In this document: positions 8,065 to 18,090 of the stretch, in pieces
Layout: each line of letters begins with the position of its first letter
How positions within the stretch are numbered: position 1 is the first letter of the stretch
Source: Halosaccharopolyspora lacisalsi
GTDB lineage: Bacteria; Actinomycetota; Actinomycetes; Mycobacteriales; Pseudonocardiaceae
Direction: 5' to 3'
NCBI RefSeq assembly: GCF_014137975.1
Contig: NZ_JACGWZ010000001.1
Span: 744,001-808,000, forward strand
Length of the DNA stretch: 64,000 nt
Program-made: the position numbers and the translations under genes
The notes under the pieces: generated by a model
Told to the model about the DNA's origin: nothing
Seen by the model: only the letters and a program-made list of their open reading frames with translations
Database searches by the model: none

Positions 8065-9956
8065 TGGCAGGCGGCAGGACGAGGCGCTTGGGCAGGGGTA
8101 ACCGGACCGCGCGCACGGACGTCGCCGGTAGTGGGCGTCGGCTGCGGGTGGGGCGGCTGCTGTTGGTGGCCGTCCTGGTCGTCGCCGGTGCGAAGTTGGT
8201 CGTGGTGCAGGGCTTCCAGGCCAGCGCGCTGTCGAAGAAAGCGACGGACCAGCTCGCCACCGAGAAGACCATTCACGCCGAACGGGGTTCCATCACCGAC
8301 CGGAACGGGCGTGTGCTCGCTTTCAGCAGCGAGGCCAGGGAGCTCTACGCCAATCCGCAGTTGCTGGTCAAGCAGCAGCGCGCGGCGCACGCCAAGGATC
8401 CCAGCAAGCCGACCGCCCCCGAGATCAAGCGAAAGATGGCCGCCTACATAGCCCGGGTGACCCACGGCGACATCAGCGAGCAGCAGGCGCGCGAAGCGCT
8501 TTTCTCGGACGAGGAGTTCCTCTACTTCGGGGGGCTGATCGACCCCGGCGCGGCCCGCAAGATCACCAACGAGTTCCCGCGGATCGGTTCGGAGTACCGT
8601 GCCACCAGGCAGTATCCGGCGGGGAACGTGGCCGCGAACGTTCTCGGGGCGGCGAACTGGCGCAAGGACGAGAAGCAGATTCGCGGTCAGCTCGGCCTGG
8701 AGAACGCCCTCGAATCCGTCCTGGCGGGAGAGAACGGCAAGAAGATCTCCGAGACCGCGGCGTCGAGCAGTCTGGTCATCCCGGGCAGCGAACGAACGCT
8801 CAAGCCGGCCCAACCGGGCACGGACGTGCAGCTGACCATCGACTCGGATCTGCAGTCCCGGCTGCAGCGCAAGCTGGCCGACTACGTCTCCAAGACACGG
8901 GCCGAGGGCGGCAGCGCCGTCGTGCTCGACAGCCGGACCGGTGAGATCCGTGCGCTGGCCAACGACAAGACCTTCGACCCGGCCAAGCCGGAGACGTGGA
9001 CCAGCGAGGCCCTCGGCAATCCCGCCGTGACGACCCCCTACGAACCCGGCTCGGTGAACAAGATCATCACGGCTGCCGGGGCCATCGAACACGGGATCGT
9101 CCAGCCCGACACCGTGCTGCAGGTGCCGGGGCAGATCAAGATGGGCGGTATCCGGGTCAAGGACGCCTGGGACCACGGCACGAACCCGCTGACCTTCCGG
9201 GGGGTCCTGGGCAAGTCGTCCAACGTGGGCACTCTCATGACGGCGCGAAAGCTGGGCAAGGACCGCTTCGCCGAGCTGGTGAAGCGATTCGGGCTCGGCA
9301 AGCCCACGGGTATCGCGCTGCCCGGCGAGAGCGCCGGTGTGGTTCCGCCGCGCAACCAGTGGTCCGACACGACCTTCGCCAACCTGCCGATCGGTCAGGG
9401 CATGTCGATGACGGTGCTCCAGATGGCGGGCATGTACCAGGCGATCGCCAACGACGGTGTGCGCGTCCCGCCGCGCGTGATCGAGGCGAAGATCGAACAG
9501 GACGGGACCCGTGTGGCCCAGCCCGCTCCCCCGGGAGTGCGGGTGGTCAGCGCGAAAACCGCCGACACGGTCAAGAACATGCTGCGCGCGGTGGTGCAGG
9601 ACCAACCGGGTGCGCGCCAGGACGGTACCGCGCCGGACGCCGACGTGGTGGGTTACCAGATCGCGGGCAAGACCGGTACGGCTCAGCAGGTCGATCCGAA
9701 GTGCGGCTGCTACAGCAACTCGAAGAACTCGATCACCTTCGCCGGAATGGTGCCGGCCGAGAACCCGCGCTACGTGGTGGGGATCATGCTGGACAACCCG
9801 TCCAGTGACACGCACGAGGCTCATTCGGCGGGGCCGCTGTTCCACGACATCGCCTCGTACCTGACCCAGCGTCACCAGATCCCCCTGTCGGACAACCCCG
9901 AGCCGAAGCTGGCCCTGCGTCCTCCGAAATCCGGAGCACCACCGGCCGGCCCGTGA
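8064..9956 (+). CDS. ftsI: septal peptidoglycan transpeptidase FtsI (PBP3 type)
   Basis: The 630-residue class B penicillin-binding protein has a short cytoplasmic region, one membrane anchor (about residues 29-50) and a pedestal domain. The transpeptidase domain carries SVNK (in EPGSVNKII, the nucleophile Ser), SSN (in KSSNVG) and KTG (in AGKTGTAQQ). It cross-links septal peptidoglycan together with FtsW. The ATG overlaps the ftsL stop (TGATG) with AGGAG upstream. A Cys pair (KCGCYSN) follows the KTG motif closely. Confidence 0.95.
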   Translation: MAGGRTRRLGRGNRTARTDVAGSGRRLRVGRLLLVAVLVVAGAKLVVVQGFQASALSKKATDQLATEKTIHAERGSITDRNGRVLAFSSEARELYANPQLLVKQQRAAHAKDPSKPTAPEIKRKMAAYIARVTHGDISEQQAREALFSDEEFLYFGGLIDPGAARKITNEFPRIGSEYRATRQYPAGNVAANVLGAANWRKDEKQIRGQLGLENALESVLAGENGKKISETAASSSLVIPGSERTLKPAQPGTDVQLTIDSDLQSRLQRKLADYVSKTRAEGGSAVVLDSRTGEIRALANDKTFDPAKPETWTSEALGNPAVTTPYEPGSVNKIITAAGAIEHGIVQPDTVLQVPGQIKMGGIRVKDAWDHGTNPLTFRGVLGKSSNVGTLMTARKLGKDRFAELVKRFGLGKPTGIALPGESAGVVPPRNQWSDTTFANLPIGQGMSMTVLQMAGMYQAIANDGVRVPPRVIEAKIEQDGTRVAQPAPPGVRVVSAKTADTVKNMLRAVVQDQPGARQDGTAPDADVVGYQIAGKTGTAQQVDPKCGCYSNSKNSITFAGMVPAENPRYVVGIMLDNPSSDTHEAHSAGPLFHDIASYLTQRHQIPLSDNPEPKLALRPPKSGAPPAGP

Positions 9957-10108
9957 AGTGTGAGTTCGCGGTCGCCCGCGCGGCTTCAGCAGTCGGTGCT
10001 GTTCGCCGCGCGGCGCCGCACCGCGGAGATCGCCGTATCGCGTGACTCGCGTCGACGAGGCACAGTGGTGAGTGGACAGTACTTTTCGCGGTGACAAGGA
10101 GCTTCGTC

Positions 10109-10540
10109 ATGGCCGACCGCAACGCCACCACCTCCTGGAGCGGCGACCTCGCTTCGGGGACGGGAACGGTGACGCTGGATTCCTCCGACGCGGGCCGGTT
10201 CCCGGTCTCCTTCCCGGCCAGGACGGAGGAGCCCAACGGTCAGACCAGTCCGGAGGAGCTGATCGCGGCGGCGCACTCCTCCTGCTACAGCATGCAGCTG
10301 TCCGGGCTGCTCGGCGAGTCCGGACACACCCCGCAGCGGGTCGACACCAGTGCCGAGGTCACGCTGGGCAAGAGCGGTGACGGGCTCGCGATCACCGGTA
10401 TCGCGCTGACCGTGCGCGCCAGCGTGCCCGGCGCGGACAGCGCCACGTTCCAGGAGGCGGCGCGCAAGGCCAAGGAGATCTGCCCCGTCTCGGCGGCGCT
10501 GACCGGAACGACCATCACCCTGGACGCGGCCCTGGAGTGA
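10109..10540 (+). CDS. OsmC/Ohr family peroxiredoxin
   Basis: The 143-residue protein has the two OsmC-type Cys motifs, AAHSSCYSM and KEICPVSAAL, which form the peroxide-reducing pair in this family. The ATG at 10109 has AAGGAG 8 bases upstream, making it a better start than the GTG at 10091. The gene interrupts the usual ftsI-murE junction, has its own gap upstream (152 bp) and a strong hairpin downstream, so it is probably its own transcription unit. The likely role is detoxifying organic hydroperoxides; the substrate cannot be told from sequence. Confidence 0.9.
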   Translation: MADRNATTSWSGDLASGTGTVTLDSSDAGRFPVSFPARTEEPNGQTSPEELIAAAHSSCYSMQLSGLLGESGHTPQRVDTSAEVTLGKSGDGLAITGIALTVRASVPGADSATFQEAARKAKEICPVSAALTGTTITLDAALE

Positions 10541-10620
10541 ACGCGGTCCTCGGCCGTGGCAGGGGGTTCCGCACGGTTCGTTCTCCGAAGCGGCGTCAGC
10601 CGCTTCGCGCCCGCGCGCTC

Positions 10621-10650
10621 GATCGGCACCGCTCACGAGCGGTGCCGATC
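10621..10650 (+). terminator. terminator hairpin after osmC
   Basis: A perfect 12-bp stem (GATCGGCACCGC / GCGGTGCCGATC) with a TCACGA loop, followed by GCTCGTTCCT. It probably ends the osmC transcript and separates it from murE. Confidence 0.7.
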
Positions 10651-10922
10651 GCTCGTTCCTGCGGGGTGTGGGCGGTTTGGACGAGTCGGGTCCCGTCGCG
10701 GAGGCTGCGGCTGACGAGGGCGCTACGGCCGGGGGTCGGGATTTGACGGTGCCGACGAGTTGACCGTCGTCCTTGTCGGCGCTCATGCGGAGATCGCGGG
10801 TGGAGCCCGGTGGAGGCGTACCTCACAACACCGGCAGTGCTGTTCCGTCGATCATCTCCGATATGCGCACCAAAGTCGGGTAACGTTGTGTCGAAATCCG
10901 TGACGATGCGTGCTCGGGCCGG

Positions 10923-10968
10923 GATGAGTGCCTTCTCGCCGGGAAGATGAGTGCCTTCTCGCCGGGAA
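10923..10968 (+). repeat. perfect 23-bp tandem duplication
   Basis: Two abutting identical copies of a 23-bp unit that begins GATGAGTGCC and ends GCCGGGAA lie 70-115 bp upstream of murE. Confidence 0.95.
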
Positions 10969-11036
10969 ACTGCCCGGCATCCGCACCATCCGACCGTCGG
11001 CAGGAGGCGTAAGGCGGTACCGGTAACCTTCGCATC

Positions 11037-12674
11037 GTGCCTTCTGCGGTCGCGACGGCTCCGCCTCGCCCCTCCCACGTCGAGCCGGTGGACATCGAAT
11101 ACCTCGCCGGGGCCATCGGTGCCACGGTGCTTCGCACCACGGGACGAGACGCCCGGGAGCAACAGCCGGTACACGTGTCCGGGGCCACGCTCCGCGCTCA
11201 ACACGTGCGGGAGGGTGACCTGTTCGCCGCGCTGCCGGGGACCCGGGTGCACGGCGCCGACTTCGCCGCCGAGGCGCTGGACGCGGGCGCCACGGCGGTC
11301 CTGACCGATGCCGCCGGGACCGAGCGTGCCTCGCTGGCGGGACATCCGGCGATCCTCGACGGTTCGGTGCCGATGCTGGTGCACGACGATCCGCGCGGGG
11401 TGCTCGGCGAGGCGTCCTCCCACATCTACGGACACCCCTCGCGGCGGCTGACGATCCTCGGCGTCACCGGGACGTCGGGCAAGACCACCACGACCTACAT
11501 GCTGGACTCGGCGCTGCGGGCGGCCGGTTTCCGCACCGGGCTCGTGGGCACGGTCGAGACGCGCATCGCCGGGCAGCGCCTGGACAGCGCGTTCACCACG
11601 CCGGAGGCGCCGGATCTCCAGGCGCTGTTGGCCGTCATGGTCGAGCACGGTGTCGACCACGTGCCGATGGAGGTGTCCAGTCACGCGCTGGCGCTGGGTC
11701 GGGTCTCGGGCGTCCGCTTCGCGGTGGGGGCCTTCACCAACCTCTCCCAGGATCACCTGGACTTCCACCGCGACTTCGACGACTACTTCGCGGCGAAGGC
11801 GATGCTGTTCGACGGGCGCTCCGAGCGCGAGGTGGTCTGCGTCGACACGTCGTGGGGTGACCGGCTGGTCGGACCCGACACGGTCACCGTGTCCACGGTG
11901 GGCGAAGCGGCGTGGACGGTCTCCGACGTGGTGGCTTACGCCAGCGGCGAGCAGCGGTTCACCGCGGGTGGCCCGGACGGGGTCACCCTGGACATCCGGT
12001 TGCGTCTGCCCGGTCCGTTCAACGTCGCCAACGCGCTGCTGGCCGCCGGTTCCCTGTACGCGGCGGGCGTGGAGCCCGCGGCGATCGAGCGGGGCCTGGC
12101 GGATGTGGACGTTCCGGGGCGGATGGAGCGTGTCGCGCTGGGACAGGACTTCACGGCCGTGGTGGACTACTCGCACAAGCCCGGTGCGGTGGCGGCCGTG
12201 CTCGACGCGGCACGAGCTCAGGTGGCGGGAAGAGTGATCGTGGTCCTCGGTTGTGGAGGCGATCGGGACGTCGCCAAGCGCCCGCTGATGGGCGCCGAGG
12301 CGGCACGGCGCAGCGATCTGCTCGTCGTCACCGACGACAATCCCCGGAGCGAGGAACCGGCCGAGATCCGCGCGACCATGATCTCCGGGGCTCGCGAGGT
12401 GCCCGCCGAGCAACGCGGTGAGGTGATCGAGGTCGGCGACCGGCGGGAGGCCATCGCCGCGGCCGTGGCTCGGGCTCGTGACGGTGACGTGGTCGTCGTG
12501 GCGGGCAAGGGGCACGAGACGGGACAGGAAGTGGCGGGTGTCGTGCATCCCTTCTCGGATCGCGACGAACTCGCCACCGCGTTGCATCGACGACTGGAAG
12601 GTCCGCAGGGGACGGATATCGACCTGGGACGACCCTCGGCGATGGACCGGGGATTCGACGAGGAGGCAAGGTGA
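11037..12674 (+). CDS. murE: UDP-MurNAc-tripeptide synthetase MurE
   Basis: The 545-residue Mur ligase has the P-loop GVTGTSGKTTTTYML, the central-domain SSHALALGRV segment, and DDNPRSEEP near the C-terminus. The DNPR motif marks enzymes that add meso-diaminopimelate, and VVAGKGHETGQ is also present. It acts in the cytoplasm on UDP-MurNAc-L-Ala-D-Glu. The GTG start has no clear ribosome site; TAACCT lies about 10 bases upstream, so a leaderless transcript is possible. The gene starts the second segment of the cluster and overlaps murF by 4 bp. Confidence 0.96.
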   Translation: MPSAVATAPPRPSHVEPVDIEYLAGAIGATVLRTTGRDAREQQPVHVSGATLRAQHVREGDLFAALPGTRVHGADFAAEALDAGATAVLTDAAGTERASLAGHPAILDGSVPMLVHDDPRGVLGEASSHIYGHPSRRLTILGVTGTSGKTTTTYMLDSALRAAGFRTGLVGTVETRIAGQRLDSAFTTPEAPDLQALLAVMVEHGVDHVPMEVSSHALALGRVSGVRFAVGAFTNLSQDHLDFHRDFDDYFAAKAMLFDGRSEREVVCVDTSWGDRLVGPDTVTVSTVGEAAWTVSDVVAYASGEQRFTAGGPDGVTLDIRLRLPGPFNVANALLAAGSLYAAGVEPAAIERGLADVDVPGRMERVALGQDFTAVVDYSHKPGAVAAVLDAARAQVAGRVIVVLGCGGDRDVAKRPLMGAEAARRSDLLVVTDDNPRSEEPAEIRATMISGAREVPAEQRGEVIEVGDRREAIAAAVARARDGDVVVVAGKGHETGQEVAGVVHPFSDRDELATALHRRLEGPQGTDIDLGRPSAMDRGFDEEAR

Positions 12675-14155
12675 TCCGGCTCAGGCTGGACGAGATCGCT
12701 GCCGCTGTGGGCGGCAGACTGCACCGCGCGGACGGTTCCGAGACCGTCACGGCGGGCGTGGAGTTCGATTCCCGCGCGATCGCGCCCGGTGGCCTGTTCG
12801 TGGCCGTACCCGGAGAACGGGTGGACGGGCACGACTTCGCGGCCCGCGCGGTCGCCGACGGTGCCGCGGGGGTGCTGGCAGCGCGAGAGGTCGACGCGCC
12901 CGCGGTGATCGTTCCCCCGGTACCGGAGGAGGACCGCACCAGCGTGATGGCGCTGGCCGGGGACGTCGACGGGTCCGGTGCGGCGGTGCTGGCCGCGCTG
13001 GCGCACCTCGCCCGGCACGTGGTGGACCGCCTGCTGCGGTTGATCGTGGTCGGAGTGACCGGGTCGTCGGGCAAGACCTCCACCAAGGACCTGATCGCCC
13101 AGCTGCTCGAACCGCTGGGGCCGACGGTGGCGCCGCCGGGGTCGTTCAACAACGAGCTCGGCCACCCGTGGACGGTGCTGCGAGCCGACGAGGACACCCG
13201 GCACCTGGTGCTGGAGCTGTCCGCGCGGGGCGTCGGCCACATCGCCGGGCTGTGCGAGGTGGCGCCGCCCCGCATCGGTGCGGTGCTCAACGTCGGCACC
13301 GCCCACCTCGGCGAGTTCGGCTCCCAGAACGCCGTGGCCCGTGCCAAGGGTGAACTGGTCGAGGCGCTGCCCGCCGCTTCCGAGGGCGGAGTCGCCGTGC
13401 TCAACGCCGACGATCCGCTCGTGGCCGCGATGGCGGAGCGCACCGAAGCCCGCGTGGTGCTGGTCGGACAGAGTCCGGCCGCGCACGTGCGCGCCGCGGA
13501 CGTCGAGCTCGACGAGCGGGCACGCCCGAACTTCACCCTGATCACCCCGGAGTCCTCGGTACCGGTGACGCTGCCGCTGCACGGGGAGCACAACGTCGGC
13601 AACGCGCTGATCGCGGCCGCGATCGCTCTCGAGCTCGGCACGCCGACGTCCCGGATCGCCGAGCGGCTCGGCGGCGTGCGGCGCGTCTCCCAGCACCGCA
13701 TGGAGGTTTCCGAGACCGCGGACGGGGTCACCGTCGTCAACGACGCCTACAACGCCAACCCGGAGTCCATGCGGGAGGCGCTGAAGACCCTGGTCTCGAT
13801 GACCAGGGACAGGCCGGGCCGTGCCTGGGCGGTGCTCGGCGTGATGGGTGAGCTCGGCGACACCGGTGAGCAGGCCCACGACGAGATCGGTCGGCTGGCC
13901 GTGCGGCTCAACATCGACCGCCTGGTGGTGGTCGGTGAGCAGGCCCGCCGGATGCACCAGGCCGCCGAGCTGGAGGGTTCCTTCGACGGTGAGTCGGTCC
14001 TGGTCGACGACGCCGAGCAGGCCCTGGCGCTGTTGCGCTCGGAGCTGCGCCCCGGTGACGTGGTGTTGACCAAGGCATCGAACGTGGGGCAGCTGTGGCG
14101 GGTCGCCGAGGGCCTGGTTCCGGCCGATGAGCAGCGGGACGGTGGTACCGAGTGA
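12671..14155 (+). CDS. murF: UDP-MurNAc-pentapeptide synthetase MurF
   Basis: The 494-residue Mur ligase has the P-loop [13 protein letters not shown] and the substrate loop [12 protein letters not shown] typical of MurF, then [15 protein letters not shown] and a C-terminal domain ending after [14 protein letters not shown]. It adds D-Ala-D-Ala to the UDP-MurNAc tripeptide. The GTG start overlaps the murE stop (GTGA) with GAGGAGGCAAG as ribosome site, and the end overlaps mraY in the same way. Confidence 0.96.
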   Translation: MIRLRLDEIAAAVGGRLHRADGSETVTAGVEFDSRAIAPGGLFVAVPGERVDGHDFAARAVADGAAGVLAAREVDAPAVIVPPVPEEDRTSVMALAGDVDGSGAAVLAALAHLARHVVDRLLRLIVVGVTGSSGKTSTKDLIAQLLEPLGPTVAPPGSFNNELGHPWTVLRADEDTRHLVLELSARGVGHIAGLCEVAPPRIGAVLNVGTAHLGEFGSQNAVARAKGELVEALPAASEGGVAVLNADDPLVAAMAERTEARVVLVGQSPAAHVRAADVELDERARPNFTLITPESSVPVTLPLHGEHNVGNALIAAAIALELGTPTSRIAERLGGVRRVSQHRMEVSETADGVTVVNDAYNANPESMREALKTLVSMTRDRPGRAWAVLGVMGELGDTGEQAHDEIGRLAVRLNIDRLVVVGEQARRMHQAAELEGSFDGESVLVDDAEQALALLRSELRPGDVVLTKASNVGQLWRVAEGLVPADEQRDGGTE

Positions 14156-15228
14156 AGAGCATCCTCGTGGCCGCCGCGGTCTCGCTGGTGGTCTCCATCC
14201 TGTTCACGCCCTACCTGATCCGGGTCTTCTCCAAGCAGGGCTTCGGCCAGGAGATCCGCGAAGAGGTGCAGAAGTCGCACTCGGCCAAGCGCGGAACGCC
14301 CACGATGGGCGGGATGGCCATTCTCGTGGCCCTGTGGGCCGGATACCTGGTCACGCACCTGACGGTCTCCGAGGGGTGGCCGAGCGTGACCGCCCTGCTC
14401 GTGCTCGGGCTCACCACGGCCCTGGGCATCGTGGGCTTTCTGGACGACTTCATCAAGATTCGCAAGCAGCGCAACCTGGGATTGAACAAGACGGCCAAGC
14501 TGGTCGGGCAGATGGTGGCCTCCGTCCTGTTCGCGATCCTGGCGTTGCATTTCGCCGACCGCAACGGCATCACCCCGGCCTCCGACCACCTGTCGTTCAT
14601 CCGCGACATCACGGTGGTCTCCTTCGGCATCGTCGGCTTCGTGATCTTCGCCTACATCGCCATCAGCGGCTGGTCGAACGCGGTGAACTTCACCGACGGG
14701 ATGGACGGACTGGCCGCGGGCACGGCCGCGATGGTGCTGGCCAGCTACGTGCTGATCTCGTTCTGGCAGTTCCGCTACACCTGCGGAGCGGGGCAGCAGA
14801 TCGGTCCCACCTGCTACCAGGTGCGCGATCCGCTGGACATCGCGGTGGTCGCGGCGGCGGCGATGGCCGGCTGCGTGGGCTTCCTGTGGTGGAACGCCGC
14901 ACCGGCCAAGATCTTCATGGGCGACACCGGGTCGCTGGCGATCGGGGGACTGGTCGCCGGACTGTCCATGACCACCCGCACCGAGCTGCTGATGATCGTC
15001 ATCGGTGGCCTGTTCGTGGTGGAGGCGCTGTCGGTGGTGTTGCAGATCGGGGTGTTCCGCACCTCGCGGCGGCGGTTGTTCCGCATGGCGCCGTTCCATC
15101 ACCACTTCGAGCTGGCCGGATGGGCCGAGACCACGGTGATCATCAGGTTCTGGATCCTGGGCGGGATCAGTTGCCTGTTCGGGATCGGGTTGTTCTACGC
15201 CGACTGGTTGGCCGCGGGTGCTGTCTAG
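14152..15228 (+). CDS. mraY: phospho-MurNAc-pentapeptide translocase MraY
   Basis: The 358-residue polytopic protein has about ten membrane helices and the family motifs [27 protein letters not shown] and the His-rich [13 protein letters not shown]. It transfers phospho-MurNAc-pentapeptide to undecaprenyl phosphate to make lipid I. The GTG start overlaps the murF stop (GTGA). A 46-bp gap follows before the preferred murD start. Confidence 0.97.
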   Translation: MKSILVAAAVSLVVSILFTPYLIRVFSKQGFGQEIREEVQKSHSAKRGTPTMGGMAILVALWAGYLVTHLTVSEGWPSVTALLVLGLTTALGIVGFLDDFIKIRKQRNLGLNKTAKLVGQMVASVLFAILALHFADRNGITPASDHLSFIRDITVVSFGIVGFVIFAYIAISGWSNAVNFTDGMDGLAAGTAAMVLASYVLISFWQFRYTCGAGQQIGPTCYQVRDPLDIAVVAAAAMAGCVGFLWWNAAPAKIFMGDTGSLAIGGLVAGLSMTTRTELLMIVIGGLFVVEALSVVLQIGVFRTSRRRLFRMAPFHHHFELAGWAETTVIIRFWILGGISCLFGIGLFYADWLAAGAV

Positions 15229-15274
15229 CTCCGAAGCGCCGAGCGGGTCGGTGTCCGGCGAAGGGAAGGCGATC

Positions 15275-16666
15275 ATGGGTCGACGGGTGCTGGTGGCCGG
15301 TGCCGGTGTGTCCGGGCGCTCGGCCGCGGAGGCGCTGCTGGCCACCGGCGCGGTGGTGACGGTCACCGACGCCTCCTCCGACCGGCTGGCCGCCCTGGCT
15401 TCCCTGCGCTCGCAGGGTGCCGAACTGGTGGTGGGGTTGACGGAGCCGCCCGTGGGCACCGACCTGGTCGTGACCAGTCCGGGCTGGCGTCCCGACGCCC
15501 CGTTGCTGACGGCGGCGGCGCGGGCGGGCGTCGAGGTGATCGGCGAGATCGAACTGGCCTGGCGGCTGGACCGGCAGCGCTCCGAGCCCGCCACGTGGCT
15601 GGCGGTGACCGGAACCAACGGGAAGACGACCACGGTCGGCATGCTGGAGTCGATGCTGCGCGCGGCCGGGATGGACGCGGTGGCCTGCGGCAATGTCGGC
15701 CTGCCCGCCGTGGACGCGGTCCGTGCCGGTCACCGGGTGCTGGCGGTGGAACTGTCGAGTTTCCAGCTGCACTGGTCCGACCGGCTGGCCCCCCACGCCG
15801 CCGTCGTGCTCAACGTCGCCGAGGACCACCTCGACTGGCACGGTTCACTGACGTCCTACGCCGCGGCCAAGGGCCGGATCTACACCCCGGGGACCGTGGC
15901 GGTGTTCAACGCCGACGACGCGTGGTCGACGCACCTGGCCACCGGCTCGCCCGCCGCTCGCGCGGTCGGTTGTACCGCCGCAGAGCCCGCCTCGGGCCAG
16001 CTCGGCGTCGCCGACGGCGTGCTGCGGGACCGCGCCTTCGACACGGACACCGACCTCGCCCCGGTCGCCGACGTGCACCCACCCGGGCCGCACCACCTCG
16101 CCAACGCGCTCGCCGCCGCCGCCCTCGCGCGCACTCTCGACGTCGAGGTCGAGGCGATAGCCGAGGGGTTGCGCGCCTTCGAACCCGGCTCGCACCGCTC
16201 GGTGCCGGTGGGCGAGATCGCGGGCGTGACCTACGTCGACGACTCGAAGGCGACCAACCCGCACGCCGCCTCGGCCGCACTGGCCGCGCACCCGCGCGTG
16301 GTGTGGATCGCGGGAGGTCTGCTCAAGGGAGCCGAGGTCGACGAGCTGGTGGCCGCTCACGCCGACCGGTTGGCGGCGGTGGTGCTCATCGGCCAGGACC
16401 GGCAGTGCTTCGCGCGCGCGTTGGCCGACCACGTACCCGACGTGCCGGTCGGTGAGATCGACTCGACCGCGGAGGACGCCATGGACGAGGCCGTGCGCCG
16501 GGCCGGCGAGTACGCCGCGGCCGGGTCGACGGTCGTGCTGGCTCCGGCCGCGGCCTCGATGGACATGTTCACCGACTACGCGCACCGGGGCCGGGCCTTC
16601 GCCGACGCGGTACGCGCGGTACTCGCCGAGCAGGGCCCCGGAGTCTCCGGCGAGCGAGGGGGGTGA
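15275..16666 (+). CDS. murD: UDP-MurNAc-L-alanine:D-glutamate ligase MurD
   Basis: The 463-residue Mur ligase has an N-terminal nucleotide-binding fold (VLVAGAGVSGRSAAEAL), the P-loop AVTGTNGKTTTVGML, and DDSKATNPHAASAAL. It adds D-glutamate to UDP-MurNAc-L-Ala. I chose the ATG at 15275 because AAGGGAAGG lies just upstream and family similarity begins there. A GTG at 15218, overlapping mraY, would add 19 residues and cannot be fully excluded. The end overlaps ftsW by 4 bp. Confidence 0.94.
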   Translation: MGRRVLVAGAGVSGRSAAEALLATGAVVTVTDASSDRLAALASLRSQGAELVVGLTEPPVGTDLVVTSPGWRPDAPLLTAAARAGVEVIGEIELAWRLDRQRSEPATWLAVTGTNGKTTTVGMLESMLRAAGMDAVACGNVGLPAVDAVRAGHRVLAVELSSFQLHWSDRLAPHAAVVLNVAEDHLDWHGSLTSYAAAKGRIYTPGTVAVFNADDAWSTHLATGSPAARAVGCTAAEPASGQLGVADGVLRDRAFDTDTDLAPVADVHPPGPHHLANALAAAALARTLDVEVEAIAEGLRAFEPGSHRSVPVGEIAGVTYVDDSKATNPHAASAALAAHPRVVWIAGGLLKGAEVDELVAAHADRLAAVVLIGQDRQCFARALADHVPDVPVGEIDSTAEDAMDEAVRRAGEYAAAGSTVVLAPAAASMDMFTDYAHRGRAFADAVRAVLAEQGPGVSGERGG

Positions 16667-18090
16667 GCGCCGTGGCAGTCGAGACCGGGACACGCACGGG
16701 CAGGGCGGTGCCCAACCTGCGCGGAGTGCGCACGGCACTGACCGCCTGGCTGACCCGGCCGTTGGCCTCGTTCCACCTGCTGCTGGCGGTGTGGGGCCTG
16801 CTGACCGTTTTCGGCCTGGTCATGGTGCTCTCGTCGTCCAGTGTGGACTCCTTCAACGAGGCCGGTTCGTCCTACAGCGTCTTCCTGCACCAACTGCTCT
16901 ACGTCGCGGTCGGGATGGTCTGCTTCTACGGGGCGCTGCGCATGCCGGTGTGGGTGATGCGGCGCTTCAGTCACGTCCTGCTCCTGCTGTGCTTGCTGGC
17001 GCTGGCCCTGGTGCTGACTCCGCTGGGCAGCGAGGCCGGCGGGTCGCAGAGTTGGTTCATGATCGGCGGGGTGTCCATCCAGCCGGTGGAGTTCGCCAAG
17101 ATCGCGTTCGCGCTCTGGGGGGCGCACGTGCTGGTCACCAAGCGGGCGCTGCTGGCGCAGTACCGGCACCTGCTGGTCCCGGTCGTGCCGGCCGCGCTGC
17201 TGATGTTCACGCTCGTGGTCCTGCAACCCGACCTCGGCTCGACCGTCACGCTGTTCATCCTGCTGCTCGCGCTGCTGTGGTTCGCCGGGGCACCGCTGCG
17301 GCTGTTCGGGATGCTCAGCCTCGGCACGATCACCGCCACCCTCGTGCTCACGCTCGTCGCCGGATACCGTTCGGCCCGGCTGACCTCCTTCCTCAACCCG
17401 GAAGCCAACCCGCTGGACCAGGGCTACCACGCCCGTCAGGCGCTGTACGCGCTCGCCGACGGGGGCTTGTTCGGGGAGGGGCTCGGACAGGGCTGGGCGA
17501 AGTGGGAGTACCTGCCCAACGCCCACAACGACTTCATCTTCGCCGTCATCGGCGAGGAGCTGGGTTTTCTCGGCTGCGTGATGGTGCTGGTGCTCTACGG
17601 CACCACGGCCTACGTCGGCATGCGCATCGCCGCGCGCAACACCGACCCGTGGATTCGGCTGGTCTCGGCCACCCTGACCACCTGGCTGGTCTCCCAGGCC
17701 GCGATCAACGTCTGCTACGTGGTCGGCCTGCTGCCGGTGACCGGGTTGCCGCTGCCACTGATCTCCTCGGGGGGCAGTTCGGTGGTCACCGCTATGCTGG
17801 TCTTCGGGTTGCTGGCCAACTGCGCGCGCCACGAACCCGAGGCGATCGCCGCGCTGCGCTCGCTCGGCCCCGGCAGGATCGGCAGACTGCTGCGCCTGCC
17901 CACTCCCGCGCCCTACCGGCCACCGACGACCCGGCGCGGCCCCAAATCCCCGAACCGGCCCGGCACCACGCGAAGCACCGGCCCAGCCGGAAGCGGTTCT
18001 GCACGGACAGCATCACGAAACGATCGCCGCGGCGGTGACGACGCACGCAACCGCCGTGGGCGACCCCGGACACGAGGAGGACACCGTTGA
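16663..18090 (+). CDS. ftsW: septal peptidoglycan polymerase FtsW
   Basis: The 475-residue SEDS-family protein has about ten membrane helices and a long basic C-terminal tail (about residues 400-475). Family motifs include [42 protein letters not shown] and [13 protein letters not shown]. It polymerises lipid II glycan at the septum with FtsI. The GTG start overlaps murD and the 3' end overlaps murG. The tail is rich in Arg, Thr and Pro and probably cytoplasmic. Confidence 0.96.
   Translation: MSAVAVETGTRTGRAVPNLRGVRTALTAWLTRPLASFHLLLAVWGLLTVFGLVMVLSSSSVDSFNEAGSSYSVFLHQLLYVAVGMVCFYGALRMPVWVMRRFSHVLLLLCLLALALVLTPLGSEAGGSQSWFMIGGVSIQPVEFAKIAFALWGAHVLVTKRALLAQYRHLLVPVVPAALLMFTLVVLQPDLGSTVTLFILLLALLWFAGAPLRLFGMLSLGTITATLVLTLVAGYRSARLTSFLNPEANPLDQGYHARQALYALADGGLFGEGLGQGWAKWEYLPNAHNDFIFAVIGEELGFLGCVMVLVLYGTTAYVGMRIAARNTDPWIRLVSATLTTWLVSQAAINVCYVVGLLPVTGLPLPLISSGGSSVVTAMLVFGLLANCARHEPEAIAALRSLGPGRIGRLLRLPTPAPYRPPTTRRGPKSPNRPGTTRSTGPAGSGSARTASRNDRRGGDDARNRRGRPRTRGGHR

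Larger units (their letters stand above)
10541..11036. other. osmC-murE intergenic region
   Basis: This 496-bp stretch has no credible gene. It holds a strong terminator-like hairpin (10621-10650) and a perfect 23-bp tandem duplication (10923-10968), both annotated separately. It must also hold the promoter of the murE segment, but I see no clear -35/-10 pair. Confidence 0.6.

Noticed and set aside
7674-10097. Long open frame on the minus strand (807 residues) opposite ftsL and ftsI
   Set aside because: It is antisense to well-supported genes and has no recognisable domain. Long antisense frames are expected in high-GC DNA.
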